64,000 nucleotides of DNA from JAOUEA01 sp963797635. Its GTDB lineage: Bacteria; Actinomycetota; UBA4738; HRBIN12. The notes below the pieces were generated by a model. That model did not search any database and was not told where the DNA came from. It saw only the letters and a list, made by a program, of their open reading frames with translations. The position numbers and the translations under genes are program-made. The DNA is taken from positions 4,737 to 68,736 of the forward strand of contig CAWCPZ010000002.1 in NCBI GenBank assembly GCA_963797635.1, written 5' to 3'. How positions within the stretch are numbered: position 1 is the first letter of the stretch; each line of letters starts with the position of its first letter. Below are positions 1-8,071 of the stretch, piece by piece.

Positions 1-132
1 CGCTTCCAGGCGCGGATGAAGAGTCGTCGCGGTCGGGCGCTGGAGCGGGCGCTGGCGGAGAAGAAGCTCCGCGAGGGTCAGGACGGGAGTATCTGGCGCT
101 CGGGGAAGGGCGGGGCCCACCATGACCGCTGA
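1..132 (+). CDS. C-terminal tail of an unidentified protein (partial)
   Basis: An open frame enters from the left edge and ends at a TGA at 130-132, giving the last 43 residues of a protein that starts outside the window. The tail is rich in Arg, Lys, Ala and Glu, looks helical, and ends in Gly/His. No family is recognisable from so short a piece. The frame is open by simple reading only, so the call is modest. Confidence 0.4.
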   Translation, partial: RFQARMKSRRGRALERALAEKKLREGQDGSIWRSGKGGAHHDR

Positions 133-206
133 CCGAGTCCTCGGTTTCGTCGCGGCGCCGGCCCGAAGGCCGTCGCACGACGGTCCAGCCGTAGCGGGTC
201 TCGACC

Positions 207-299
207 CTAGGCACGGCGGAGGAAGAACAGGACGAGTGCCACCACGATGGCGATGACGATGATGGTGCCGACCAGTCCCATGTTCAGTGCTGCGATCAT
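207..299 (-). CDS. 30-residue single-pass membrane peptide
   Basis: A short frame (ATG at 299, TAG ending at 207) encodes 30 residues: MIAALNMGLVG, then an unbroken stretch of Ile/Val/Ala/Leu/Phe, ending in Leu-Arg-Arg-Ala. This is one transmembrane helix with a positively charged end, as in small membrane peptides. A purine-rich GGAAGGA lies about 10 bases upstream. It is transcribed away from the response regulator gene. Function unknown. The composition is hard to explain as non-coding DNA, but peptides this short can arise by chance. Confidence 0.55.
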   Translation of the reverse strand: MIAALNMGLVGTIIVIAIVVALVLFFLRRA

Positions 300-448
300 C
301 TCGGATCCTTCCGTTCGTCTGATACCAAGGACCCTCCCCGGACCCGGCGTTCGCCAAACGTCGGTACTCCTGGAAGACCACCCCATCTGACTATGTGGCG
401 TGAGCCACCGTGCTGCCGAGACAGCAGGGGAGCAAAGGGGATCCTGCC

Positions 449-820
449 GTGGAGAAGGTCTTGGTCATCGACGACGAGTTCGACGTGCTGCTGTTGTGTC
501 GCGTCAACCTGTCCCACGCCGGACTCCAGGTGCAGGAAGCGAAGTCCGGCAAGGCCGGTCTCGAGTCCGCGCTGGAGGACACCCCCGACGCGGTGGTGCT
601 CGATCTGATGATGCCGGAGATGGACGGGTTCGAGGTGCTGAAGCGCCTCCGCGACGACGAACGCACGAGTGCGATCCCGGTGGTCATCCTGTCGGCGCGC
701 ACCGGTGAGGCCGACCGTGCCCGCTGCGTCGCGCTCGGTGCGAACGACTACCTCACGAAGCCGTTCTTCCCCGACGAGCTGGTCGACCGGCTCGACGGGC
801 TCATCTCGGCCAAACGCTAG
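449..820 (+). CDS. single-domain response regulator (CheY-like receiver)
   Basis: A 123-residue protein made only of a receiver domain. The acidic pair is in VLVIDDEFD, the phosphoacceptor Asp in VLDLMMPEMDG, the conserved Ser in ILSARTG and the conserved Lys in YLTKPF. There is no output domain, so it should act by protein contact within a two-component relay. No histidine kinase gene is adjacent. The start is GTG at 449, preceded by AAAGGGG eight bases upstream. An in-frame ATG at 410 would add residues unlike the family. The stop overlaps the stop of the convergent gene on a shared CTAG. Confidence 0.9.
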   Translation: MEKVLVIDDEFDVLLLCRVNLSHAGLQVQEAKSGKAGLESALEDTPDAVVLDLMMPEMDGFEVLKRLRDDERTSAIPVVILSARTGEADRARCVALGANDYLTKPFFPDELVDRLDGLISAKR

Positions 821-1020
821 CCTCGCGACTCACGCAGGATCTGCGCCGCGATGTCGGTCGCGCCCGCCTCGCCGTCGGGGCAATGTGCGCGGATGTCGAA
901 CCAGCCCTCAGGTCGATTCGGGTGCCAGATGAGCTCGACCGTTTCCCCGTGAGGACAGCGGAAGCCTTCGAGCGCCGCTTCGATGCGAAGCTTGTGTCGT
1001 CGTTTGCTCGGGTCGAGCAT
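817..1020 (-). CDS. small hypothetical protein
   Basis: A 67-residue protein with a charged N-terminus and a core containing FRCPHGETVELIWHPN and WFDIRAHCPDGEAG. I do not recognise the family. The paired Cys-Pro-His and His-Cys-Pro could bind metal, but that is speculative. The start is ATG at 1020, chosen because GAGGAG lies seven bases upstream. An in-frame GTG at 1035 overlaps that site. It converges on the response regulator gene, and the two stop codons share CTAG at 817-820. Confidence 0.6.
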   Translation of the reverse strand: MLDPSKRRHKLRIEAALEGFRCPHGETVELIWHPNRPEGWFDIRAHCPDGEAGATDIAAQILRESRG

Positions 1021-1096
1021 CGGATCACTCCTCACGGACCTCGGTGAGATGTGGCACAGTCATCGCCGTTCGGCGAACGGGACGAGGAGGATGGCG

Positions 1097-1495
1097 GTGC
1101 TCAGGAACACCACGCTTCGAGCGGGCCTCGCCGTGATCATGATGATCGGTGCGGCCACCGCGTGCACGAAAGAGCAGCGACAGGAGATCGTGGATGACAC
1201 GGTCGAGGTAGCCGCCAGGAACGTGGCGTCCGAGGGTGGAGCGCTCGAGTTCGCGAAGTCCGACATCGAGGTCGACGGAGACCTGGAATGCACCGCGAAC
1301 GCCGAGACCGACGCACAGACGCTCGCGGTCACCTGCACCGGTACCTCCACCGAGGGACAGAGCCTCACGATGGACGGCCAACTCACGGTCGCCGACGGCG
1401 AGATCGTGGACAGCAGCGGCTTCGTCGGGAAGGCCGACGGCGACGAGGTCTTCAACGTGGACTGCGTGGGCGAGGCCTGCGACCTCGGAGCCTGA
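1097..1495 (+). CDS. small secreted lipoprotein (DUF4333-like)
   Basis: About 132 residues. A short positively charged N-terminus, a hydrophobic segment (AGLAVIMMIGAATAC) and a lipobox Cys indicate a lipoprotein anchored outside the membrane. The mature part has two spaced Cys pairs (LECT...VTCTG, and VDCVGEAC at the end). The layout resembles actinobacterial DUF4333 lipoproteins of unknown function; this similarity is from memory. GAGGAGG ends at 1090, six bases before GTG 1097. The ATG at 1091 directly abuts it, so GTG is the better start. Confidence 0.7.
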   Translation: MLRNTTLRAGLAVIMMIGAATACTKEQRQEIVDDTVEVAARNVASEGGALEFAKSDIEVDGDLECTANAETDAQTLAVTCTGTSTEGQSLTMDGQLTVADGEIVDSSGFVGKADGDEVFNVDCVGEACDLGA

Positions 1496-1504
1496 CGACG
1501 AGCG

Positions 1505-2320
1505 TCAGGAGGGCCGGCGCGGAGCCCACCCTCCCGGATCGAGGTTGTCCGCGGCGTACGGGTGGTACGGCTCCACCACTTCAGGCATCTGCACGCTGCC
1601 GTCGGGCTTCATCGGACATCGCGGCGTGAGTGGTGCACCGGGCAACGCGGGGTAGAGCTCGCGAACGACCCGCGGAACGGCCGCGATCAGATCTGCGCCC
1701 AGGTCCACCAGACCCGCCACGTCGGGTGGGTCCGTGAGCGGGCGGGCCACCATCGCCCGGTTCCCGACGAACTCGACCACGCAGCCCTGCGCTCGACCGT
1801 GGAGGAGGGCGAGCATCCTCGCATCGAGGATGTCGTTGATGAATCGACGATCGGTCGTGCGCACCTCGAAGGCCCGATTGAAGTCCTCCCACTCGAAATC
1901 GACGAGACGGTCGGGGAAGTCGCGCAACGTCAGGACGTCGGTGACGCCGCTCAACACTCCGCGAGGAGCGACCGAACTGCGGACACATTCGGCACCGACA
2001 CGCATCACGGCGCACTCCCAGCGTTCCGTCACCGACCGCTTCTGGTTGGAGAGGATGGCCTCCCAACCGGCGCTCTCGACCTCCTCGCTCATCACCTGGC
2101 CCTCTGGATCGGACCCCTGCTGCTGTTCCCAGACGTTGAGGTCGAACGCACGGAGCTCCGTGCCGGCCCACGGTCCGCAGACGACGTTCCTGACGATGGC
2201 GCCGTCACCTCGGGCGCAGAGTTCGAAACTCAGCGAGGCGGTGTCGTAGGGGTCGTCCGGCGTGAACCAGAGCCGGTGGCTCAGGCCGAGGTCGACCCAC
2301 GCGTTCTCTCGTTCATCCAT
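1505..2320 (-). CDS. hypothetical protein with a DUF3137-like segment
   Basis: A 271-residue soluble protein with no signal peptide or membrane helix. A stretch near two thirds of the length (WEDFNRAFEVRTTDRRF, then INDILDARMLALL) resembles the segment seen in DUF3137 and related actinobacterial proteins of unknown function. I could not name the family firmly. The start is ATG at 2320 (MDERENAW), with GAGGAT just upstream. It converges on the lipoprotein gene with a nine-base gap, and points away from the PHP-type gene at 2422. Confidence 0.65.
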   Translation of the reverse strand: MDERENAWVDLGLSHRLWFTPDDPYDTASLSFELCARGDGAIVRNVVCGPWAGTELRAFDLNVWEQQQGSDPEGQVMSEEVESAGWEAILSNQKRSVTERWECAVMRVGAECVRSSVAPRGVLSGVTDVLTLRDFPDRLVDFEWEDFNRAFEVRTTDRRFINDILDARMLALLHGRAQGCVVEFVGNRAMVARPLTDPPDVAGLVDLGADLIAAVPRVVRELYPALPGAPLTPRCPMKPDGSVQMPEVVEPYHPYAADNLDPGGWAPRRPS

Positions 2321-2421
2321 GATCCTCGTCCATCTTCGCGGGTTGCGTTGTCCGGCGACACACCGATATGGTCGGTATCGAGGCTTCCCCCCCGTAGCGA
2401 TCCGCACGAAGGAGCCCCAGG

Positions 2422-4278
2422 CTGGCCACGATCTCGAGACGTTCGTTCCTGCAACGCGCCGCCGGCATCGGAGCGGCGGGTGCGCTGGGCATGGTGGACC
2501 TCGGCGTGCTCCAGCGGGCCGCGTGGGCGCAGGAGGTGCCGCGTCCCGTCGGCATGGCGATGCACGTCCACTCCTCGTTCAGCGAAGGCAACGCCTCCAT
2601 GCTCGCCCAGGCCTACCAGGCACAGCTGAACGACGTCGATGTGCTCTGGTGGACCGACCACGACTGGCGGATGTCCGGCCACGGGTACCGCCAGGTGGTG
2701 CACTTCTCCGGACTCACCGAATCCGAGACCTTGCACGGCAAGCTCACGTGGAACATCAGCCGTTCGGGATCGCTCGCATCGTCGAACGCCGCGATCTCCA
2801 GCGCCCGCTACTCCGCCGCCGACCCGGTGGGGACCACCAGCCTGCGCCTCAACGCCACGAGCTCGGGGACATCGCTGGCCACGATCCGGGCGACCGCCAA
2901 CGCGGCAGGGAGCCGCGAGAACCTCCGGAGCTCGCTGGCGGGGCAGTCGATCGTGGTCGACGTGTTCCCCGAAACCGTGGGGCCGAACGCCTTCCTCGAG
3001 ATCCGGGTGGAGCTGAGCGACCAGCCGTTGTCGGGAGGGCGAAGCGCGGGAACGTACTCGATCGCCTACCGGATCGGTGGTCCCGACGCACCGGGAACCC
3101 GGCGCATCTCCGGCCGTGACGGGTTCATCGGGCTGAGTGCGCCCTCGGGTGCGTGGTCGACCGTCACCCTGACGCCCGGCTCCGACATGGCCCTCCTGTG
3201 GCCGGACCTGATCGCCGGCGACAGCTCGATGCGTGAGATCTCGTTCTCGGCGGGGAGCCAGGCGCAGGCGCCATCGGTGGCCTACGTCGACTACCTCCGA
3301 TTCCAGCGAGCGCCCGGCGACCAGCCGCTCGTCAACCAGCGGCAGATCATGCAGGCACTCGCCGTCCGCTACCCCGACATCCAGCAGCACCAAGGGCTGG
3401 AGGTGTCGTTCTACGATCACCACATCAACTGGTTCGGATCGGGGTTCTCGTTGCCCAACTACGGGAACCTGCCGTTGAAGCCGTCGGGCGGAGGCGACGC
3501 CGCGGCGCCCGAGCTCGCCGGGCGCATCCATCAGGTCGGGGGCCTGTCGAGCCTGAACCACCCATTCGGCTCGGGCGGCGGAGGGCTGAAGAGCCAGTCG
3601 GCGCAGGACTCCACCAGGCGGGCACTCGCCACCAAGCTCATCGGCAATCGCGCGTACGGGGTCGACATCATCGAGGCGGGCTATGCCTCTCGAGAGGGGA
3701 TCGGGGTCGGCGGTCACCTGGCGTTGTGGGACGCGATGTCGCGCAACGCGATCTTCCTCACCGGCACCGGCGTGAACGACAGTCACGGCGGCCCCTGGAA
3801 GAGCCAGAAGAACACCTTCCTCACGTGGGCGTGGTCGCCCGACGTCTCGGAGGACTCGTTGGTCGAGGCCCTGGCCGCCGGGCGGATCTGGTTCGCCGAG
3901 GCGTCGTGGCGGGGCATGCTCGACCTGCTGGTCGACGGCGTGGCTCCCATGGGCTCGGCCTCGGTGAGCGGGCTCAGCAGCCGGAGCCTCACGATCATGG
4001 CGACGGGCGTGCCGTCGGGCGGAACGGTGCGGCTGATCCGAGGACCGGCCGACCTGGCGGGCCCGAACGCCCCCGACCCGGGAACCACGGTCACGAGCTA
4101 CCCGGCCTCCCAGTTCGCCGGTGGGAGCCTCACGGTTCCGGTGGCGACCGCGACGTCGGCCTACGTCCGGGTCGAGGTCGTGGACTCGACGGGCAGGCTC
4201 AAGGCCAGCTCCAACCCGGTGTGGCTGCTGAGGGCCGCGCCTCCCGGGGGGATCCCGGACGCTCGCACCGTGGGGTGA
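2422..4278 (+). CDS. Tat-exported PHP-type metallo-phosphoesterase-like protein
   Basis: 618 residues. The N-terminus carries a twin-arginine signal (SRRSFLQ, then a Gly/Ala-rich core) with an Ala-Trp-Ala cleavage site near residue 36. After it come PHP-type metal ligands: His-x-His at about 48/50, WWTDHDW near 79-82, later SLNHPFG and NDSHGGP. PHP proteins are metal-dependent phosphoesterases. Here the ligand block is split by a beta-rich insert (about residues 95-280), so the substrate is unclear. The start is inferred as CTG at 2422. AAGGAG lies 8-9 bases upstream, an in-frame stop sits at 2395-2397, and no ATG, GTG or TTG lies between. The first ATG, at 2491, would delete the arginine pair. 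Confidence 0.75.
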   Translation: MATISRRSFLQRAAGIGAAGALGMVDLGVLQRAAWAQEVPRPVGMAMHVHSSFSEGNASMLAQAYQAQLNDVDVLWWTDHDWRMSGHGYRQVVHFSGLTESETLHGKLTWNISRSGSLASSNAAISSARYSAADPVGTTSLRLNATSSGTSLATIRATANAAGSRENLRSSLAGQSIVVDVFPETVGPNAFLEIRVELSDQPLSGGRSAGTYSIAYRIGGPDAPGTRRISGRDGFIGLSAPSGAWSTVTLTPGSDMALLWPDLIAGDSSMREISFSAGSQAQAPSVAYVDYLRFQRAPGDQPLVNQRQIMQALAVRYPDIQQHQGLEVSFYDHHINWFGSGFSLPNYGNLPLKPSGGGDAAAPELAGRIHQVGGLSSLNHPFGSGGGGLKSQSAQDSTRRALATKLIGNRAYGVDIIEAGYASREGIGVGGHLALWDAMSRNAIFLTGTGVNDSHGGPWKSQKNTFLTWAWSPDVSEDSLVEALAAGRIWFAEASWRGMLDLLVDGVAPMGSASVSGLSSRSLTIMATGVPSGGTVRLIRGPADLAGPNAPDPGTTVTSYPASQFAGGSLTVPVATATSAYVRVEVVDSTGRLKASSNPVWLLRAAPPGGIPDARTVG

Positions 4279-4281
4279 GGC

Positions 4282-5229
4282 TCAGGCCTCTCGTCCCGGC
4301 ACCGGCACGGGCTGCCAGTCCGGCGTGGTCGAGGCGAACGGCAGGTCGAGGATCACCTGGGGCGACGCACCATCGGCCTGCATCATCCACAGGTCCGGCA
4401 GGAAGCCACCGATGCGGTCGCTCGCGAACACGATCGTGGTGCCCGTCGGCGATGGGGCCGGGTTGGCGTCGAAGAAGCCCGAGGTCAGCGCCGACTGACC
4501 GTTGCCGTCCGCGTCGACCGTCACGATCTTGGCCGTGACGAACTTCGCCCGCTCGAACACCACCGCTGCCGAATCCGGGAACCACGCCACCTGGTGGTCG
4601 TAGGCCGGCGTCGCGGTCAGCTGGGTCGCCTGGCCGGTCGCCAGTTCGATCGACCAGATGTCACCGACATCGCCCCGCTCGAACCCGCGGGTGAAGGCGA
4701 TCGACGTTCCGTCCGGTGACCACGCGGGCTCGAACTCGCGGCTGGGCCACGGCGTGACGCGCACGCGCCCTCCGCCGTCGGAGGCGCGCATCGTGTAGAT
4801 GTTGTTGGAGCTCGATCCCACGTACGAACTGAACGCGATCCGCCGGCCGTTCGGCGACCACACGGGGTCGCGGGCGTCGATGTCCTCGGTCAACCGGACG
4901 GGGTTGCTGCCGTCGGCGTCCATCACCCAGATCGTGCCTGGACCGATCGGCGCCTTCGTCCGCCAGAACGCGATCTTCGTGCCGTCGGCGTTCCACGCGG
5001 GCGCGAACTCCTGACGGTGCGGGGTGTCGGTGAGCTGTTGCAGGTTCGTGCCCGCGGGCTCCATCGTGTAGATGTCGTTCTGCGTGAGGTGCTCGCCGTT
5101 GACGGGCGACTCGTAGGAGAAGGCGATCAGCCCGTCATCGCCCGGGAACGTGGCCATGGACGCGGGCGCCGGAACGACGCAGGCCGCGGCGACCACCACG
5201 CCCACCGCGATCGCACGAGCGGCCTTCAC
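4282..5229 (-). CDS. secreted TolB-like WD40/PD40 beta-propeller protein
   Basis: 315 residues. A Sec-type signal (VKAARAIAVGVVVAAACVV) is followed by repeated propeller blades with the PD40 signature: WNADGTKIAF, WSPNGRRIAF, WSPDGTSIAF, PSPTGTTIVF. Such domains usually bind other proteins or glycans outside the membrane and have no catalytic centre. The GTG start at 5229 overlaps the stop of the upstream SGNH hydrolase gene by three bases, so the two are almost certainly translationally coupled. It converges with the PHP-type gene three bases away. Confidence 0.8.
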   Translation of the reverse strand: MKAARAIAVGVVVAAACVVPAPASMATFPGDDGLIAFSYESPVNGEHLTQNDIYTMEPAGTNLQQLTDTPHRQEFAPAWNADGTKIAFWRTKAPIGPGTIWVMDADGSNPVRLTEDIDARDPVWSPNGRRIAFSSYVGSSSNNIYTMRASDGGGRVRVTPWPSREFEPAWSPDGTSIAFTRGFERGDVGDIWSIELATGQATQLTATPAYDHQVAWFPDSAAVVFERAKFVTAKIVTVDADGNGQSALTSGFFDANPAPSPTGTTIVFASDRIGGFLPDLWMMQADGASPQVILDLPFASTTPDWQPVPVPGREA

Positions 5230-5993
5230 GCCTGCGCTCGGTATGGCTCGGTGAGGATCGCGTGTCGCACCATGCGAGCGTAGAGCGCCGCACCGTCCGG
5301 GTCGAGGTGGATGGCGTCGTAGGTGATGCCCCGCCGGTCGCCCAACCGGGTCCAATCCGCGAGCGCCACGTCGGTGCGCTCCCGGTCCAGCGCCTGCAAA
5401 CGCTGATTCACCCAGGGGAAGTACCAGGCGAACGAATCGAACTGCTCCAGGTCCTCGGGTGCGATCGCCGATCTGGGCGCATCGCGCAGCGTCACCCAGA
5501 CGATCTTGCGCGCGCCGGCGGCGTGCAGCGTGCGAACCATCCGGCGGGCGTTGCGGTCGAACAGCCCCGACCAGTAGTCGAAGTCCTCGCGGCCGCGTTC
5601 CCACAGGGAGTTGTAGCCGAGGGCCACGACGACGACCTTGTCCACCTGGGTCCGGTGCTCGACCAGATCATCGGCTGCCTCGTCCACCATCAGGGCCGGA
5701 TGCCCCAGCACCTTCAGGTGCCAGTCGGGCATGGCCTCGCGGAGCGCGGTGACGGCGCCGAGCCCCACCGAGTCGGTGAGCAGGGTCGCGCGTTTCGGCC
5801 ACCACGCCGGGAGCGGGACGGCCGGGTGCTGGGCCGGGGGTTCGGATGCGCCGACCGAGCCGAACGCCGTCGTGGCCGGCACGTTGCGAGCGCCGGCTCC
5901 CGCCACCACGACGACGATGGCGACGGCCAGGAGCGCCGCCAGGGCTGCGCCCGACAGACGTCGGAACCGCTCGCCTCCTGGGAACGCCATCAT
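5226..5993 (-). CDS. membrane-anchored SGNH/GDSL-type hydrolase
   Basis: 255 residues. One N-terminal membrane helix (about 14-34) places the rest outside the cell. The hydrolase fold is shown by LLTDSVGLGAV (nucleophile Ser), ALGYNS (Gly/Asn block) and the C-terminal Asp-x-x-His pair in YDAIHLDPDGAALYARM. These enzymes deacylate lipids, glycans or peptidoglycan precursors; the substrate cannot be told here. It overlaps the downstream propeller gene, suggesting a joint cell-surface role. ATG 5993 and ATG 5990 are equally possible starts. Confidence 0.8.
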   Translation of the reverse strand: MMAFPGGERFRRLSGAALAALLAVAIVVVVAGAGARNVPATTAFGSVGASEPPAQHPAVPLPAWWPKRATLLTDSVGLGAVTALREAMPDWHLKVLGHPALMVDEAADDLVEHRTQVDKVVVVALGYNSLWERGREDFDYWSGLFDRNARRMVRTLHAAGARKIVWVTLRDAPRSAIAPEDLEQFDSFAWYFPWVNQRLQALDRERTDVALADWTRLGDRRGITYDAIHLDPDGAALYARMVRHAILTEPYRAQA

Positions 5994-6081
5994 CGGGAAG
6001 GGACCTTTCGAACCGGGAACGCCGCTCCGGCCTCGGCCGGAGGGTCATGCTACTGCGCCGGTCGGATCGGTGCGCTCCGAG

Positions 6082-6210
6082 TCACCTGCGAGGCGTCGGC
6101 GGGATCCGCTTCTTCCAGAGCCCTTCGTTCTCGCGCTCGAGCTGGCGGCGGACGTCTTCGTCCTGGCCGCGGCCGCGGAGCTTGGCGAGGAGGCGCTTGA
6201 TCGGGCCCAT
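6082..6210 (-). CDS. small basic protein, 42 residues
   Basis: Reads MGPIKRLLAKLRGRG followed by an acidic/basic helical stretch and KKRIPPTPRR. The length, start and charge pattern are plausible for a small real protein, but there is no clear Shine-Dalgarno sequence and no recognisable family. It lies between the SGNH gene and the divergent dehydrogenase gene. Confidence 0.4.
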   Translation of the reverse strand: MGPIKRLLAKLRGRGQDEDVRRQLERENEGLWKKRIPPTPRR

Positions 6211-6262
6211 GCGTGGAGGGTACGCCCCTGAAGGACCCAACGGGTGACGCACGTGGCTTCTG

Positions 6263-6268
6263 TAGACT
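6263..6268 (+). promoter_or_regulatory. -10 hexamer TAGACT, near-leaderless
   Basis: TAGACT ends eight bases before the ATG at 6277, so transcription would begin at or just before the start codon of the dehydrogenase gene. Confidence 0.5.
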
Positions 6269-6276
6269 CCCGCGCC

Positions 6277-7511
6277 ATGAGGATCCTGGTGGTGGGCTCC
6301 GGTGGAGTGGGGGCGGCGTTCGCACCGATCGCCGCCAGACGTGAGTTCTACGAGCACATCGTGTTCGCCGATCTGGACCCGTCGCGGTCCAAGCGCGTGG
6401 TGGATCGCTACGGAGCGGGTGGGAAGTTCTCCGCGACGACGGTCGACGCCTCCGATGCGGCGAACGTCGCCGAGTGCATCCGCGCCAACGACATCACCCA
6501 CGTGCTGAACGCCGCCGACCCACGGTTCGTGATGCCGATCTTCGACGGGGCGTTCGAGGCCGGCGCCCACTACATGGACATGGCGATGTCGCTGTCGACC
6601 AAGCACCCCGACGCCCCGTACGAGCGGGTGGGCAAGAAGCTGGGCGACGACCAGTTCGCGGTGGCGGACCGATGGGTGGAGCGGGGCTTGCTCGCCCTCT
6701 GCGGCCTCGGCATCGAACCCGGCGCCGCCGACGTGTTCGCGAAGTACGCCGCGACCCACCTGTTCGGCAAGGTGGACGAGGTCGGTGTGCGCGACGGCGC
6801 CAACCTGGAGATCGCCGGCTACGAGTTCGCGCCGACGTTCAGCATCTGGACCACGATCGAGGAATGCCTCAACCCTCCGGTGATCTGGGAGAAGGGTCGC
6901 GAGGACGTCGACGGCGGTTGGTACACCACGGCGCCGTTCAGCGAACCCGAGATGTTCACGTTCCCCGAGGGCATCGGCGACGTCGAGTGCGTCAACGTCG
7001 AGCACGAGGAGGTCCTGCTGGTCCCGCGGTGGGTCGACTGCGACCGGGTGACCTTCAAGTACGGGCTGGGCGATGAGTTCATCAACGTGCTCGAGGTGCT
7101 GCACAAGACCGGCCTGGACCGGGTCGAGACCGTGAAGGTCCGTGGGGTGGAGGTGAGCCCCCGCGACGTGGTGGCCTCGACGCTGCCCGACCCCGCGTTC
7201 CTGGGCGAGGAGATGACCGGCAAGACGTGCGCCGGCACCTGGGTGAAGGGCACCGGCACTCGACGGGAACCCTCGCGAGGTCTACCTGTACCACGTGGTC
7301 GACACCGAGGAGACCTGGGCCAAGGACGGCGCCCAGGCCGTCACGTGGCAGACCGCGATCAACCCCGTGATCGGCCTCGAGCTGCTCGCCAGCGGCACCT
7401 GGAGCCGGCACCGGCGTGCTGGGACCTGAAGCGTTCGAGCCGCTGGCGTTCCTGGACCTGCTGATCGACTACGGCGCGCCGTGGGGCATGACGGAGATGA
7501 CGCCGAGCTAG
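6277..7511 (+). CDS. saccharopine dehydrogenase-like oxidoreductase (two frame breaks)
   Basis: About 410 residues once two single-base insertions are removed (near 7259 and 7405). The N-terminus is a Rossmann nucleotide-binding fold (MRILVVGSGGVGAAF), and the body matches the saccharopine dehydrogenase/homospermidine synthase superfamily, which acts with NAD(P) on amino-acid-like substrates. The exact substrate is not evident. After the first break the frame continues as DGNPREVYLYHVVDTEETWAK, after the second as GVLGPEAFEPLAFLDLL. Both parts look conserved, so the breaks are probably sequence errors. It stands alone, and its stop falls in a small CTAG palindrome shared with the convergent neighbour. 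Confidence 0.75.
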
Positions 7512-7517
7512 CGCTCG

Positions 7518-7958
7518 CTAGGCGCGCGCGTCCAGGGCTCGTCGGAGACCGTCGACGGCGTCGTCGCTCATCGCGTCGAGCTTGCCCCTGAGGAACGGCA
7601 TCGCCAGCGCCGTGAGCCCTTTCAGCCCGAGGTCGGCGACGTAGGTCACGCGCGTTCCGGCGTCGTCCTCGGAGAACGAGATGACATCGGTCCCTCGGAA
7701 GGTCTTCCCGTCACCCACGAAGGTCACGCTGGTCGGACGGTCGTAGGCGGCGATCTCGTACACGATCGTCTGCTCGGTCGAGCCGAACCGTGACACCAGC
7801 TCGAAGCGTGATCCCACCCCGATCGGACGGTCTCCGAGCCGTGTGGCGGCCTGGATCCCGGGGTCCCATTCCTGGGTGGTGGAGAAGTCCGCCACGAAGT
7901 CGAACGCCCGCTCACGGCGGCAGGTCGTGGTGATCTCGCGTTCGACGTGGTGGGCCAT
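7518..7958 (-). CDS. SRPBCC (polyketide cyclase/START-like) family protein
   Basis: 146 residues. The start (HHVEREITTTCRRERAFDFVADF), the central beta strands and the C-terminal helix (LDAMSDDAVDGLRRAL) fit the helix-grip SRPBCC fold, which binds hydrophobic ligands in a cavity. No catalytic residues can be assigned. TAGGCT at 7966-7971 (reverse strand) ends seven bases before the ATG at 7958, so the mRNA is probably leaderless. Confidence 0.75.
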   Translation of the reverse strand: MAHHVEREITTTCRRERAFDFVADFSTTQEWDPGIQAATRLGDRPIGVGSRFELVSRFGSTEQTIVYEIAAYDRPTSVTFVGDGKTFRGTDVISFSEDDAGTRVTYVADLGLKGLTALAMPFLRGKLDAMSDDAVDGLRRALDARA

Positions 7959-7965
7959 GCGTTCG

Positions 7966-7971
7966 AGCCTA
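7966..7971 (-). promoter_or_regulatory. -10 hexamer TAGGCT, leaderless
   Basis: Read on the reverse strand, TAGGCT ends seven bases before the ATG of the SRPBCC gene. Confidence 0.45.
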
Positions 7972-8071
7972 CGGGGCGGATGCCGGGAACCACTGCGTGC
8001 AAGGCCGGAACGCTCAGGTTGCATGGGTTCTCGTCCGATGCCTCACCAAGGCCGAACGCCGGAGGGCGCAG

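Noticed and set aside
2281..3786. Long reverse frame opposite the Tat-exported gene
   Set aside because: Composition is antisense-like and no start signal exists; the forward frame has clear motifs.
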